Source: a virus
Reading direction: 5' to 3' (one strand)
Virus record (IMG/VR): IMGVR_UViG_3300028600_000010
Coordinates: 1 to 45,446 of that record
DNA: 45,446 bases
The position numbers and the translations under genes are program-made. The notes under the pieces are model-generated. The model saw only the letters and a program-made list of their open reading frames with translations, had not been told where the DNA came from and did not search any database. Positions 26,313 to 36,076 of the stretch are shown one piece after another. The stretch's first letter is position 1. Every line of letters begins with the position of its first letter.

Positions 26313-28665
26313 CTTCCTTGCTCATATCCGTTGCAATATCGGCGAGTGTCGCGGCGAACACGCGGAGCCGGTTAAAAGGCAATGCTTCCTTCCCGGTCCC
26401 TGACATGATGCGGCCGAAGGTGGGGCTGATGAGTACGCGCCCCATACCTATGTTCTCGACCAGCGTCCGAAACCCCTCGATGCCGAGCTCGCGCATGCCG
26501 GCGACGGCCGAAGCCCTTTGCAGGCTCGTGCCCGTGTCCTGACCAGTGGGAATGAACTCGACGGCCTCGGCCAATCTCTTCAAGTTGGTGACGTCGCCCG
26601 GCTCCAGAAAGGCGTCCGCGCCGCTTTCGCGCAATCTCGTAAGCTCTGTCCGCAAGGCCTTGGCATCGACCAGGAATTCATTCTCTACCTCGCGCACAGT
26701 CTTGTTCCAGACATCGTCCAGGATGCCGGAGCGAATGGAGCGCTTCAGGCCGGGACGGTCCTCGGCGGCCTCCGCCAATGCCGCAATGCGGCGCGTCTTT
26801 CCGGTCTGCACAAGCTGATCCACCACCCCGGCGCGGGTCTTCTGGGTGGCCAGGATGTTCTCGATGTCGAGCGATTTCAGCTTGTCCCAATTGGACGCCA
26901 CCACCCGCATGGCCCGTTGATCGGCAGGCGTCAGCAGAAGATCCAATGTGGGCTTGTCGAATGATGTCAGCCGGGCCGAAAGATTGTCGATGTTCTGCGG
27001 CGAGATCATGTCCGTCTTGGCCGCGTCCTGAAATGTGCGGAACTGCGATTCCGGGATGGTGTTTTTCAGCGTTCTGAGGTTGTCCACCTGGAGCGGCTTG
27101 CTCAAACGATCCGCCATAATAGCCGGTGTTTCCGTGCGGCTGGCCTGTACGACAGCCAGCTTCTCCATGGTGGAAAAACGGTCGGCGGCCAGCCCGTTGG
27201 CTTTCTGCCAGGCCTCCACGAAATCGGGCGAGCCCTGTGCCTCGTTCAGCGTCTTGTTGAGCACGCCGAAGAGCTTGGACGCCTCTCTATGCTGTGCCCT
27301 CGCGATATCGCCAGGCGGCGGGCGCTTGAGATCGAAGGCCTGGGAACGGAGGCGGCGCAGTTGATCGGTGGCCGAAAACTCCACGATTTCCCCGCTCGGG
27401 AGATCGATCATCCGTGGCGGCAAGCTCGGATCAAGTTGTACTATCCGGTCGGCCAGGGCGGCTACCGAGGCTCCGTCCGGCCCCAATTCCTCCGCCAGCG
27501 CCTTCACTTCCGTTGCCACATCCTGTAGCCCGCCGGCCGAGAACGTCGGCTCGGCAACGTTGCGGGCGTTCTGATAGGACTTGTTCACCACGGCGCGGGC
27601 CAGTTGGTCGTATTCCGCGATACCTTCCTGGATCGCCGTGCCGCCTTCCGTCAGGTCCGTGCCGACAACCTTGGAAGCCGCGAGGATTTGTTCCGATGCC
27701 TCGTCGTGCAGCTTCTTGAGTTCGCCCCTTAGCAGCCGTACCAAACCAGGCTCCCGCAGGCGCATGATCGTACCGATGGCAGCCTTGTTCTGCTGACGGA
27801 TATATTCGCCTATGGTCGTGACCAGGGCGGCCGATTGTCCGCCGAGCGCCCTCACGAGCGGGCTTTGCGCGATCTGCGACGGCAAGAGCCTCGGAAGCCC
27901 TAATTCCTGGGTGGCCTGCTGTGCGATCTTCGCGCCCGGCGCCACCTTCATCAATGGCGCCCCGCGAAAGGCGTTGATGGGACCGCTGACCACGGTGGAC
28001 GGCACCACGGCCCCGGCCGCGATGGACGCTTCCAGCAGGCTCCGTGTCGCGACCTCGCCGAAGGTCTCCTTCTGGAAGCCCCGCAACTCCTCGACGGTTT
28101 CCTTGGCCGCTTCGCCCGTGATGTTGCCGGCGAAGATAGAAAGCGCCTGACGCGCCAATCCTCCACCGCGCGTGACCAGAAGTTCGGCCAGGGCCGAAGG
28201 AACGTCGCCGGAGATGTCGGTCACGTCGCCCATGAACTCGAAGCGTTCCAGCATGGGTGCATCGAATTCGGCGAAGTTCTCTTCCGGGCTTTTCCTGAAG
28301 AGTATCGTATTGCCGCCATTGGGATCTCGTGCCCGCACGAAATCGCCTTCCGGGAACTTGTCCATGAACTTGGCGCGCTTCTCTTCGAAGGTGGTCGAGA
28401 GTCCGATATCGGCACGAGCGCCCAGATCCTCGAAGCCTGGCCTGCCGACACGCTCACCGACTTGTGCGCCAAGGGCCTCACGTCGGCCAAGCACATCGAG
28501 TTCTTGCGGTGATGTGGTCTGCACGCCACGCTTGCGCAGCTCCCGGCGCTGCTGGATACGCTGGGAAAGCGGCACGTCGGGATCGCCGACGGTCTCGACG
28601 GCCTGTTCCTGGGAAGGCTGCCGCTGCCGGCGTCTCTGCTGGATGGCGTCCTGAAGTTCGGTCAT
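26293..28665 (-). CDS. Large internal virion/ejection-type protein
   Basis: 790 residues, mainly helical, with a basic Q/R-rich N terminus (AIQQRRRQRQPSQEQ) and long helix-rich stretches. There is no membrane helix or lysozyme motif. A protein of this size following two other large helical proteins after the tail genes is the typical setting of internal proteins ejected ahead of DNA in podoviruses. Function by position and composition only. Confidence 0.7.
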   Translation of the reverse strand: MTELQDAIQQRRRQRQPSQEQAVETVGDPDVPLSQRIQQRRELRKRGVQTTSPQELDVLGRREALGAQVGERVGRPGFEDLGARADIGLSTTFEEKRAKFMDKFPEGDFVRARDPNGGNTILFRKSPEENFAEFDAPMLERFEFMGDVTDISGDVPSALAELLVTRGGGLARQALSIFAGNITGEAAKETVEELRGFQKETFGEVATRSLLEASIAAGAVVPSTVVSGPINAFRGAPLMKVAPGAKIAQQATQELGLPRLLPSQIAQSPLVRALGGQSAALVTTIGEYIRQQNKAAIGTIMRLREPGLVRLLRGELKKLHDEASEQILAASKVVGTDLTEGGTAIQEGIAEYDQLARAVVNKSYQNARNVAEPTFSAGGLQDVATEVKALAEELGPDGASVAALADRIVQLDPSLPPRMIDLPSGEIVEFSATDQLRRLRSQAFDLKRPPPGDIARAQHREASKLFGVLNKTLNEAQGSPDFVEAWQKANGLAADRFSTMEKLAVVQASRTETPAIMADRLSKPLQVDNLRTLKNTIPESQFRTFQDAAKTDMISPQNIDNLSARLTSFDKPTLDLLLTPADQRAMRVVASNWDKLKSLDIENILATQKTRAGVVDQLVQTGKTRRIAALAEAAEDRPGLKRSIRSGILDDVWNKTVREVENEFLVDAKALRTELTRLRESGADAFLEPGDVTNLKRLAEAVEFIPTGQDTGTSLQRASAVAGMRELGIEGFRTLVENIGMGRVLISPTFGRIMSGTGKEALPFNRLRVFAATLADIATDMSKEDAGQNP

Positions 28666-29879
28666 GGGCTGATGTTCAGCCTTTCCTCAAGCTCCAGAAA
28701 GGCGTCGATGGCCCGGTCCCGCGTAAAGCCATTGGCGATCAGAACCTCCACAAAAGCCTCCTGTCCCTCCGGTGTGTTGATATCGCCCTCGAACGCTTGA
28801 AGAAATCTGACAAGCTCCCGTCCCTCCGAACGTCTCATCAAATCGATGGCCTGGTTCAGAGCGGCGGAAATTTGTTCGGATGAGGCCGTTACATCCAATG
28901 CACCAAGGACCTCTTCGGCAATCTGGCGCTCTTTATCGGTGAAACGCCCGCTTTCCTCCCCCGTGATGGTGCTCAGCATGCGTGACGCCACGGCTCTTGC
29001 ATTGCCACGTACCGCCTTGACCTCGGCAGGATTCAACCCGAGACTTTCCAGCGCGCCCTCCCCACCAGGCAACTGCTGCACCAGACCGCCGGCTTTTTCG
29101 ATGACAGGTCCCAGCAAGCCACCCGCTTCCGGCGTCTCTTGGAACTGCTTCAATGTCTCGGTCAACTCTTCGATCTGCGCATTTGTATCTTGGATCTTGG
29201 TCTTGAGGCTCTCCCGCTCCTTGGTGGTAACGCCCGTCAAGGCTCCCACACCCTCCAGCGTCGGCGACTGGACTGACAGGCTGATCCTGACACCACCTTG
29301 ATCTATGATGCGTTTCACCGTGTCCGTATCGTTGACGTTGGCGGACTGTACGTTCCCATCCGGCATGCGGAAAGTGACGATATCGGATGCCGTGGGCTCC
29401 GGCGCCGTCGCGGGAGGCGGAACGAGCCCGGCGGCCTCGGCGGTCGCGGCCGTGGTGGTGGGCGTGCCGCTCTCCGTCAGGCCTTCCGCCGTGGCGACAG
29501 CTCCAGCCACCCCGGCCCGTGCCCCTATCCTGGCCGCCTCTTCGGCGGTCGGTTGCTGCGCCGCCGCTTCCAATGCCGCCTCGAACTGCGCCATCTTGTT
29601 GTTGACGAACTGCGCGTTGACGGCGTCGTCGGTCCCGAACTGCTTCTTGCGCACCCCGAAGGCGGACTCCATGAGACCGAACAGGCGCTCCCTGAAGGGG
29701 CTTACGTCCACGCTTTTGCCCTGTTCCAAAGCGGCGGCCTGTACGTCGGCCGCAGATTTGATCAGGGCGTCGGCAATGTCGCTATTCTGCTGGACGAACT
29801 CCTGCTCTATTTCGACGCGCTGCTGCGTGCGCGCCAGGCGGGCGGCGGCGCCCGCCCGGAAGCCTTCCGCAAATGGCAT
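28662..29879 (-). CDS. Internal virion-type protein
   Basis: 405 residues, overlapping both neighbours by 4 and 1 bases. The N-terminal and C-terminal parts are helical (AAARLARTQQRVEIEQEFVQ), and the centre is alanine- and threonine-rich with low complexity. It is likely a second ejected or core protein of the virion. No named family. Confidence 0.65.
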   Translation of the reverse strand: MPFAEGFRAGAAARLARTQQRVEIEQEFVQQNSDIADALIKSAADVQAAALEQGKSVDVSPFRERLFGLMESAFGVRKKQFGTDDAVNAQFVNNKMAQFEAALEAAAQQPTAEEAARIGARAGVAGAVATAEGLTESGTPTTTAATAEAAGLVPPPATAPEPTASDIVTFRMPDGNVQSANVNDTDTVKRIIDQGGVRISLSVQSPTLEGVGALTGVTTKERESLKTKIQDTNAQIEELTETLKQFQETPEAGGLLGPVIEKAGGLVQQLPGGEGALESLGLNPAEVKAVRGNARAVASRMLSTITGEESGRFTDKERQIAEEVLGALDVTASSEQISAALNQAIDLMRRSEGRELVRFLQAFEGDINTPEGQEAFVEVLIANGFTRDRAIDAFLELEERLNISP

Positions 29880-30751
29880 CAGGTCCCTCCGGCAATTATT
29901 CTATTCATGAAGTAGCGTACGATTCGCTTGACCGGCGGCTTGCCCCGCAACCACTCAGCCACGCGGTACTGGTTGCCCAGATACCACCTGAAGAACCAGG
30001 CCGGCGCCTCGTGGAACAGCCAATGCCTGAAGGCCATCCAGCGCGGATCGTGTGTGCCGTAGACTTCCCTGGCAATCGCGCAAGCAAAGCCTCCGGCGGC
30101 GGCGATCCCGGCAATATCGAAAAGCTCCCCAACGGTAGCAGCCGCATTCTTCTGCTGCTGGATGGAGGCGGCGGTCAGGGATTGAGTGGCGGCGCCGGCC
30201 AGTTGCAGGCCCACGTCGAGTTGCAGGTTCAATTCCTGGACCTGTCTTTCCACGGCAGCCACCTGTTGCTGGGTGATCTGTTGTGTCAATTGCGTGAAAA
30301 CGTCGATCTCCTGGAGCGTGGTGGCGGCGGCGAACTGGCTTTCTTCCTGCGCGAACTCGCGCTCGGCCCGCGTCACGGCATCCTCCGCGAAGGAGGAGCC
30401 CTGTACGCGCCGTCTGGCCAAGTTCTCCCGCAGGTTCCCGATGGACCGCCTGGCGCGCGTGCCTATGGACTCCAGACCGGCCCGCCGGAAAGCACTGAAG
30501 CCGGGCCGCACCAAATCGCGGATGCCGGAAAGCTCCTCGGCCCCGCCCGAAAGGAGGCTGCTGACCTCTCCGACAAGCCCCCGGCGTTCGGCGGATGACT
30601 TGACCCTGACCTTTCCTTTTTTGCTGACGTTCGTGGTAAGGCCGCCGACGTTTCTCAGGCGGAACGCACCCAAATCGTTGACGCCGGGCCGCGTGGCGCC
30701 CGTGCCGTGGCCAAAAATGCCGGTGAGACCGCCGCCAAGAGCCTCACCCAT
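29879..30751 (-). CDS. Internal virion-type protein with conserved C terminus
   Basis: 290 residues. The middle is coiled coil (TQQITQQQVAAVERQVQELN). The C-terminal ~55 residues, AIAREVYGTHDPRWMAFRHW then FFRWYLGNQYRVAEWLRGKP, match a C-terminal end I have seen on many phage structural proteins. It probably joins the two neighbouring ejection-type proteins. Start ATG at 30751. Confidence 0.7.
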   Translation of the reverse strand: MGEALGGGLTGIFGHGTGATRPGVNDLGAFRLRNVGGLTTNVSKKGKVRVKSSAERRGLVGEVSSLLSGGAEELSGIRDLVRPGFSAFRRAGLESIGTRARRSIGNLRENLARRRVQGSSFAEDAVTRAEREFAQEESQFAAATTLQEIDVFTQLTQQITQQQVAAVERQVQELNLQLDVGLQLAGAATQSLTAASIQQQKNAAATVGELFDIAGIAAAGGFACAIAREVYGTHDPRWMAFRHWLFHEAPAWFFRWYLGNQYRVAEWLRGKPPVKRIVRYFMNRIIAGGT

Positions 30752-31301
30752 CGCGCGTCTCGTAGAGTGCCATGACTCTGTCCACTTCCCAATTGTGTGA
30801 CGTGCCGATACGTCGCATGATGCCGGCGCTCTTCAGATGCTCGGCAAGCCGAAAGGCCCCGCCGCCAAGTTCCACTGCAATCACGAAGGGCGCATCCTCT
30901 CGAAGCTTGTCGAAAAACTTGAAGGTCGCCTCGTAGATGTTCCTTTGCGTAGCCCACCAGAACCAGTAAAGGTGCGGCTCCACGTGGAAGCGAACGATAT
31001 TGACCTTGGCGAAGCCCACGGGGATAACACCCTTGCCCTCTACATGACCTTTCAGCAGATAGGAAAAGTCCATGCTTTCGACGACAGGCTTGGCAATCGC
31101 ATCGAAATCCTCCTGCGACAGGTCCTCGGAAAAGATATCGGATGCGAAGCCGGCCCTGCCGTGCCGATAGGCGGCCCACAGCCATTGCTTGTCGGCGCTC
31201 CAATCGAATTGCACGGCCTTGGGTTTGCGCTTGAGGATCTGGAAGCGTTTCGGTCTTGCCAGAGATCGTGGTTTTGAACGAGCGCGCGCTCCAGGCGGCA
31301 A
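30744..31301 (-). CDS. Small virion-associated protein, GNAT-like
   Basis: About 185 residues if it starts at the TTG at 31301, just after the upstream stop; the start is uncertain. A basic N-terminal stretch precedes a domain with FDWSADKQWLWAAY and GFAKVNIVRFHVEPHLYWFW, in the order of GNAT-like phage proteins found among ejection genes. Catalytic acetyltransferase residues cannot be confirmed. Its end overlaps the next gene. Confidence 0.6.
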   Translation of the reverse strand: MPPGARARSKPRSLARPKRFQILKRKPKAVQFDWSADKQWLWAAYRHGRAGFASDIFSEDLSQEDFDAIAKPVVESMDFSYLLKGHVEGKGVIPVGFAKVNIVRFHVEPHLYWFWWATQRNIYEATFKFFDKLREDAPFVIAVELGGGAFRLAEHLKSAGIMRRIGTSHNWEVDRVMALYETRDG

Positions 31302-31302
31302 A

Positions 31303-32922
31303 TCATGAGGCGGCTTGGAATCTGAGGCCAACCTCTTGAATTTCAAAGGTTTCCGAGCTTTCGACCCGGAGTCTGACTTGCCAGGCGTCCATTCGGCCTG
31401 GCGGCGCAAATTGCTGGCGAGTAAGTCGTCCGGCAAAGGGGACGCCATAGTAGTCGCTTCCGCCATAATAGGTCGTGCCTCCATAGGTCGGGCGGTTGGT
31501 AACGGCCGGGATCGTGATCATGACCGTCTCGTTGAAGACGCTCCGGCCGGCGGCTTCGAAGGTCATGCTCACCGTTGCGGCGCGGTCCTTGCGATAGGCT
31601 ATCCAGCCCTCGATGTTATAGGCCGTGGAATCGGCCGGCGCCGGGAAGAGCACCGAGAGCCTTTCCGAGATTATCGCCGCGCTGTTCGCATCGCCCTGGT
31701 TGGCCGTGCCCTCCATCTTGTAGAAGTTGCCGCTCGAATCTCCGAAGTAGACATATTCCAGCCCGTCGTTCGGATCGAACATATTCATCACGGCGGTCGG
31801 AGTGAAGTTGCTTTGATGCTGCGTGACCCATTTCGACCAGGGCGACAGGTTCCTGGGTGAATCGCTCAAGCGCAACGTGCCGGGACGTTCGTTGGCGACA
31901 TCCTTGTGATAGACCCAGACCTCGTTTTCCGAGTCGGGAAAGAGATAGACCCTCTGAACCCGGCTGTTGTAGATGGTTCGCCAGGTCTTGAAGCTGCTCA
32001 CCTTGTCCTTGATCGGGATCGTAATGTCATCACTTTGGACATCGGCGAATTTGTCTGTCGCCAGCACGCTCTCGATACGGCCCTGCCTGCCATAGATAAC
32101 ATCGTTGCCGATGTAGGCCATGGACTCGTCCGCGACGGCGCCGGAGCGGGGATAGAGTTCGTCGATATCGAAATCCTTGGCCGAACCGCCGCTCAACAGC
32201 CAGATACTCCCCCTGAGTGACGACATGACGATAGTTTTGAAGGCTTCCACCAAGCCATTGATCGGCCTGAGATCGGGCGTCAGCAAAAAGAAAGCATCTT
32301 GCTCATTGAGTGCCGATGAGGGCCTGTCGGACACACTGAGCGTCAGATAATCGCCCCGTTCGGAGCCTACCAGCATATGCGGCGTGGCTGTCGGCGTGCT
32401 GCCGGAGATCACGTTGCCGAAAAAGGCCCTTTCGTTCGACACGAAGCCGTATTTGGCGATGAAGTCGCCGGAGAGGTTGTGCGCGATATTCTGGAATGTC
32501 GTCCCGTCCCACTCCTTGACCGGCTCTATGAGGTTCATATCCGTCAGCAGGAGCTTGTCGTCGAGTTGCCAGTTCTGTTCCAGACGGCCCCTCAATTTGG
32601 CGGTGGGAGAGACGGTGGCAACCGTCGAAAAACTGCTGCCGTCCCATTCGTAGACCGTGTCGCCGGCTTGAACCAGGGTGGAGATCGTGCCATCCGCCTT
32701 CTGGAGCTGTCCCATGCCCCTGATCTCGGCGGCGTTCGGTGTCGTTCCCTCCAGATCGAAGGGGTTGCGCGGGATGAACTGGCTGTTCTCCAGGTCGAGT
32801 TGGAAGTTCTGGCCGTCCGCGCACTCCAGCGGATTGATCTCGTCCTCCGAGGCCTGCGAATGAACGCCGCCGCCGAAGCGAAGGATGATGGGCTCCGGCT
32901 CGCCCTTTAGAGCGGAGACCAA
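31303..32922 (-). CDS. Tail hub/stabilisation-type protein
   Basis: 539 residues from TTG. The chain has many short beta-strands with repeated D/W/G-turn segments (YEWDGSSFST, KEWDGTTFQN, SDYYGVPFAG), suggesting a beta-propeller or tubular tail protein. Phage proteins of this length and place close the portal channel or form the tail tube. It overlaps the upstream gene by 16 bases. Role inferred from position and fold pattern. Confidence 0.7.
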   Translation of the reverse strand: MVSALKGEPEPIILRFGGGVHSQASEDEINPLECADGQNFQLDLENSQFIPRNPFDLEGTTPNAAEIRGMGQLQKADGTISTLVQAGDTVYEWDGSSFSTVATVSPTAKLRGRLEQNWQLDDKLLLTDMNLIEPVKEWDGTTFQNIAHNLSGDFIAKYGFVSNERAFFGNVISGSTPTATPHMLVGSERGDYLTLSVSDRPSSALNEQDAFFLLTPDLRPINGLVEAFKTIVMSSLRGSIWLLSGGSAKDFDIDELYPRSGAVADESMAYIGNDVIYGRQGRIESVLATDKFADVQSDDITIPIKDKVSSFKTWRTIYNSRVQRVYLFPDSENEVWVYHKDVANERPGTLRLSDSPRNLSPWSKWVTQHQSNFTPTAVMNMFDPNDGLEYVYFGDSSGNFYKMEGTANQGDANSAAIISERLSVLFPAPADSTAYNIEGWIAYRKDRAATVSMTFEAAGRSVFNETVMITIPAVTNRPTYGGTTYYGGSDYYGVPFAGRLTRQQFAPPGRMDAWQVRLRVESSETFEIQEVGLRFQAAS

Positions 32923-33575
32923 CTGCTTCTCATGGGTTGCTTGGTGAGCATCCGGGACGCCCTACCGAAGTTGGCCGCCGCGATGGCGCTTTGGATCTCC
33001 CTGTCCAGGCCGATCTCGACGATTTCCGCCACGGTCGGCACCATGGCGCGGAATACGTCGTCATCGAAGGGGAAGGTATCCGCCGCCTCTGAAACCGATA
33101 CATCCTTATCGTAGTTGTAGAAGAAGACCTTCCCGTTCTCCTTGGCCTGCGGGATGCGCTCCAGGTAGAGTTCTCCATCAATCGGGCGGATTGCGGCAAA
33201 TGTGGCAAGTCCGGTGTACTCGTCCGGCTGAGGCTGGGACGAGATCAGATTGTGATAGCCTCGCTTCCACTCATAAATGTATTCGCCGTCCACACGGTTG
33301 TGCAGCGGCCAGCGCAGATCGATCAAGTTCGTTTGCAGGGCATAGTCGCGGTCATCGGTCACAAGAGTGATGGAGTTTTCCGCCATCTCCCTGGGCAGGG
33401 ACACATGGGAGCGCGTGTAAAGCTCCTCCATGGCCTCGTTCCAGACCTGCACCGCCAGATCGACATAGATCTGCCGGGGGCTGTCGCTGAGCGTGGTGAG
33501 AAGGCCGCTGTCGCCCTGAATGACCTTGATACGTTTCAGGACTTCGTTGACCCCATTGAGCAGGGTCTTAGCCAC
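32907..33575 (-). CDS. Head-to-tail connector/adaptor-type protein
   Basis: 222 residues beginning MAKTLLNGVNEVLKRIKVIQ. The pattern LLNGVNEVLKRI...LYTRSHVSLPREM followed by DYALQTNLIDLRW is one I recognise from podovirus tail-adaptor proteins (P22 gp4-like). It links the portal ring to the tail. It follows the capsid genes by a short unknown protein. Confidence 0.7.
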   Translation of the reverse strand: MAKTLLNGVNEVLKRIKVIQGDSGLLTTLSDSPRQIYVDLAVQVWNEAMEELYTRSHVSLPREMAENSITLVTDDRDYALQTNLIDLRWPLHNRVDGEYIYEWKRGYHNLISSQPQPDEYTGLATFAAIRPIDGELYLERIPQAKENGKVFFYNYDKDVSVSEAADTFPFDDDVFRAMVPTVAEIVEIGLDREIQSAIAAANFGRASRMLTKQPMRSSWSPL

Positions 33576-34125
33576 AAAGGGCCTCCTCGATGGCGGCGCG
33601 GTTCATCTTCCAGGTGTTGATGCCTTGGCCCTTGGCCTCCTTCTTCAACTCACCCCAACTGAGCGTCTTGAGCAGGGAGGCATATTCACTCTCCGGCCCT
33701 GCCTCGTATTGCTTGATTTCGACGTGCTCCGTGGAAACCGTCTCGAACTCCGAGGGCTGCTCGCGCGGCTCCACCATCTCGAAGTAGGACTTGCCCTCCA
33801 GGGCATCCCTCAGAAGATCCACGTTGGTCTGGTTCTCGACCATCTGGCCGCCCAATTCGTTGATCTGCCGCCTCGGGCCGTTGATCAGCTTCCAGAAATG
33901 CTCCTCCGTCATACCGGCGGGCGGTTGCAGGAGGTTTCGTCCCCGGACTTCTTCGTGATCCAGGAGCCTCAAAAGGCCTTCCTTGGAGCAGCCGGCCGGG
34001 TAGGGAATCTTGTGAAGGTCGGCCAGGCGCCAGAGCTGGGTGCGGCGCATGGCCTTGATCTGCGTGCCGTAATACTCCCAGACGACTTCCTCGGCGGGGC
34101 GTAGGTCCTGGACGATCTCGGGCAT
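33568..34125 (-). CDS. Capsid-region protein, unknown
   Basis: 185 residues from the ATG at 34125 with AGGAG upstream. QDLRPAEEVVWEYYGTQIKA and DLHKIPYPAGCSKEGLLRLL suggest a helical bundle; a C-terminal KLSWGELKKEA-type motif resembles a LEM/SAP-like helix pair. It follows the capsid gene across a strong hairpin. Possibly a head decoration or completion protein. Confidence 0.6.
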   Translation of the reverse strand: MPEIVQDLRPAEEVVWEYYGTQIKAMRRTQLWRLADLHKIPYPAGCSKEGLLRLLDHEEVRGRNLLQPPAGMTEEHFWKLINGPRRQINELGGQMVENQTNVDLLRDALEGKSYFEMVEPREQPSEFETVSTEHVEIKQYEAGPESEYASLLKTLSWGELKKEAKGQGINTWKMNRAAIEEALCG

Positions 34126-34152
34126 GGTAGTTCTCCTGAAAATGAACAAAGG

Positions 34153-34174
34153 GGGGAGGGCCGAAGCCCTCCCC
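34153..34174 (-). terminator. Hairpin between capsid gene and downstream genes
   Basis: On the minus strand GGGGAGGGC-TTCG-GCCCTCCCC is a nine-base-pair stem with a UUCG loop, followed by CCTTTGTTC. The T-run is weak, so it may reduce rather than stop transcription, or protect the capsid mRNA 3' end. Confidence 0.6.
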
Positions 34175-34179
34175 TAATA

Positions 34180-35247
34180 TCAAAGCGCCGTGGCTCCCGA
34201 ACGAATTCCCCTGATCCAGGTGCCGTTGAGGATCTTGGGACCGCTCCAGAGCTTCCAGCCCATGGTGGAAAGCTCCCTGAGCGGGTCCGCCGCGCCGGCA
34301 CTGCCGAAGCCCATGTTGATGACCTCGATAGCCCTCATGGAGCGATTGGCCCGCCCGATCTCGGTCGGGAACTCCGTCCCGAAGCCCACCGACCCGACCG
34401 CCGCGCGGCCGTAGATGACCGTGGTGTAGAGATCGGCCGCCGATGAAGTCTCCCGCAGGGTGCCGGACGAGTTGCCGCCGGAGCCCGCGTCGATGGAGGC
34501 ATCGGGACTGGACATGAACCTCACGCCCAGGCCGGCCCTGCCGTAATGGCCGAACTCGTTCGGCAAGACCTGCACCTGTCCGGCATAGGTCTCCACCGAG
34601 CGGAACCCGGTCAGCCCCGCGATATCGTAGGCCACGTCGGGGTGGCAGATCCCGATGAAGGACCGCAGGATCGGCACGGTGCCGATGGAAGTGGACCCCG
34701 TGGTCAGCGGCATGAACGTCATGGAGACGTTTCTGTCCAGCGTGTTGATCACGCTGTTGAGGGTCGCCGCCGTGATTGCCGAGGTGATCACGCCGTCAGA
34801 TGCCGCGCCGGCCGCGAGAACCAGCGTCGGATTGTCCTCCATCTCGTTGCGCTGGATCATGTTGGCGGAACGCCCGGCCTGCTCGGCAAGGCGGTCCATC
34901 AACTCGGCGGTCTGACCGTTGAAGTTGACCACGTCGGCCTCTTCGTTGAGGACGATATGGTCGCCGTACTTGGCCACGGCCTTGGTGACGTCGGTAATGG
35001 TCGGCGTGGTTGCGGTGCGCGTCGGGAAGCTGACCGTCGTGTTCAGCTCCGTCAGCGCGGTGGTGGTCGGCGTCAGGTGCTCGTGTCGCCGCCAGAACGC
35101 CGTGAAGGTGCCGCCATGCCTGGCCAGATTGGCCGCCGCGTTGCCCGTGAAGTAGTGGGTCTGGTACTCCGCGACTTCCAGAAACCGACCCATGAACATG
35201 ACATTGATCGGTTTTGTCAGGATGGCAGTATCGGTGATAGTAGACAT
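34180..35247 (-). CDS. Major capsid protein, N4-gp56 type
   Basis: 355 residues with AGGAGA before the ATG. LTKPINVMFMGRFLEVAEYQ, THYFTGNAAANLARHGG, AVAKYGDHIVLNEEADV and HPDVAYDIAG are in the order of the N4-gp56-type HK97-like coat protein family. It builds the icosahedral head. A scaffold gene lies directly upstream and a strong hairpin after it, as suits a highly expressed gene. Confidence 0.88.
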   Translation of the reverse strand: MSTITDTAILTKPINVMFMGRFLEVAEYQTHYFTGNAAANLARHGGTFTAFWRRHEHLTPTTTALTELNTTVSFPTRTATTPTITDVTKAVAKYGDHIVLNEEADVVNFNGQTAELMDRLAEQAGRSANMIQRNEMEDNPTLVLAAGAASDGVITSAITAATLNSVINTLDRNVSMTFMPLTTGSTSIGTVPILRSFIGICHPDVAYDIAGLTGFRSVETYAGQVQVLPNEFGHYGRAGLGVRFMSSPDASIDAGSGGNSSGTLRETSSAADLYTTVIYGRAAVGSVGFGTEFPTEIGRANRSMRAIEVINMGFGSAGAADPLRELSTMGWKLWSGPKILNGTWIRGIRSGATAL

Positions 35248-35271
35248 CTTTTTCTCCTACTGGTTTTTTTC

Positions 35272-35865
35272 CTACTGGCCGTAGGGCGCGACTCCGTGCT
35301 TCATTTGCAATTCCTGCCATTTGACCGGATTGGTCCTGCGCAGTTCATCGACCTGTTCCAGGGATAGCTCTTCCTCACCCCCGGACTTGCCCGCCGGCTT
35401 CGCGGCAGCCATGATCGCTTCCCGGTCCTCGTTGATCTGTGGATCGGGAATATCCTTGAAGCGTTCCTTGAACTCCTTGACGATCCCGTCCTTTGCCTTG
35501 CTCCAGGCCTCCGGGTTGCCGTGCCGGTCGAGAAACGCCTTCCTGATCGCCTCGTCATCCTCGGCCCGCTTGTAGAGCTGGCCTTCGATCATGTCGGCGG
35601 TCAGGAATTTCCGCGCCTCTTCCGGCAAAACCTCCTCGACGGCCTTGACCGTGGCGTCCATGTCGGTTCGGAATCGCTGGTTGAACTTCTCGGCCTGATC
35701 CGCCTCCACGTAGGAGACGACCCTGTCGATCTTCTTGGTCAGGTCAGGCTGCTGCTGCTGTGTCTTGCCCTCGTTGATGAGAGCATCCAATTCACCCTGC
35801 ACACTCTGGCCCTGCGCATCAGTCGCGGACTGACCGGGGGTGCCATCCGTCGCGGTATCACTCAT
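35272..35865 (-). CDS. Scaffold-type protein
   Basis: 197 residues, acidic, helical, with no cysteine and a Q-rich segment (GKTQQQQPDL). Its place just before the capsid gene and its composition (ALINEG...EEARKFLTADMIEG...DELRRTNPVKWQELQ) are those of capsid scaffolds, which drive procapsid assembly and then leave. A short C-terminal basic stretch could bind the capsid. Family not named. Confidence 0.75.
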   Translation of the reverse strand: MSDTATDGTPGQSATDAQGQSVQGELDALINEGKTQQQQPDLTKKIDRVVSYVEADQAEKFNQRFRTDMDATVKAVEEVLPEEARKFLTADMIEGQLYKRAEDDEAIRKAFLDRHGNPEAWSKAKDGIVKEFKERFKDIPDPQINEDREAIMAAAKPAGKSGGEEELSLEQVDELRRTNPVKWQELQMKHGVAPYGQ

Positions 35866-36076
35866 CTGTCGTTTCCTCTAATCCCATGAATTGAAGGGCC
35901 ATGACGAAGCCCTGCCTTACGCCTGTATCCTTCGCCCAATCGGCCTCGGTCTTGCCGACCTTCCAGCTATGCAGCGAAGGTATCGGAGCTGCTCGTAAGA
36001 GCCGGTTGTATAATTCCTGCTGCTTCAGGGTTTGCCTGTAGGCCTTCAGGTCCGGCGGTAAAGAAACCATCGACAT
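35858..36076 (-). CDS. Small protein between portal and scaffold genes
   Basis: 72 residues: MSMVSLPPDLKAYRQTLKQQ, then KVGKTEADWAKDTGVRQGFV. It overlaps the portal gene end by 110 bases in another frame and the scaffold gene start by 8. The long overlap is unusual, but the sequence looks like a real small protein. Function unknown. Confidence 0.5.
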   Translation of the reverse strand: MSMVSLPPDLKAYRQTLKQQELYNRLLRAAPIPSLHSWKVGKTEADWAKDTGVRQGFVMALQFMGLEETTDE

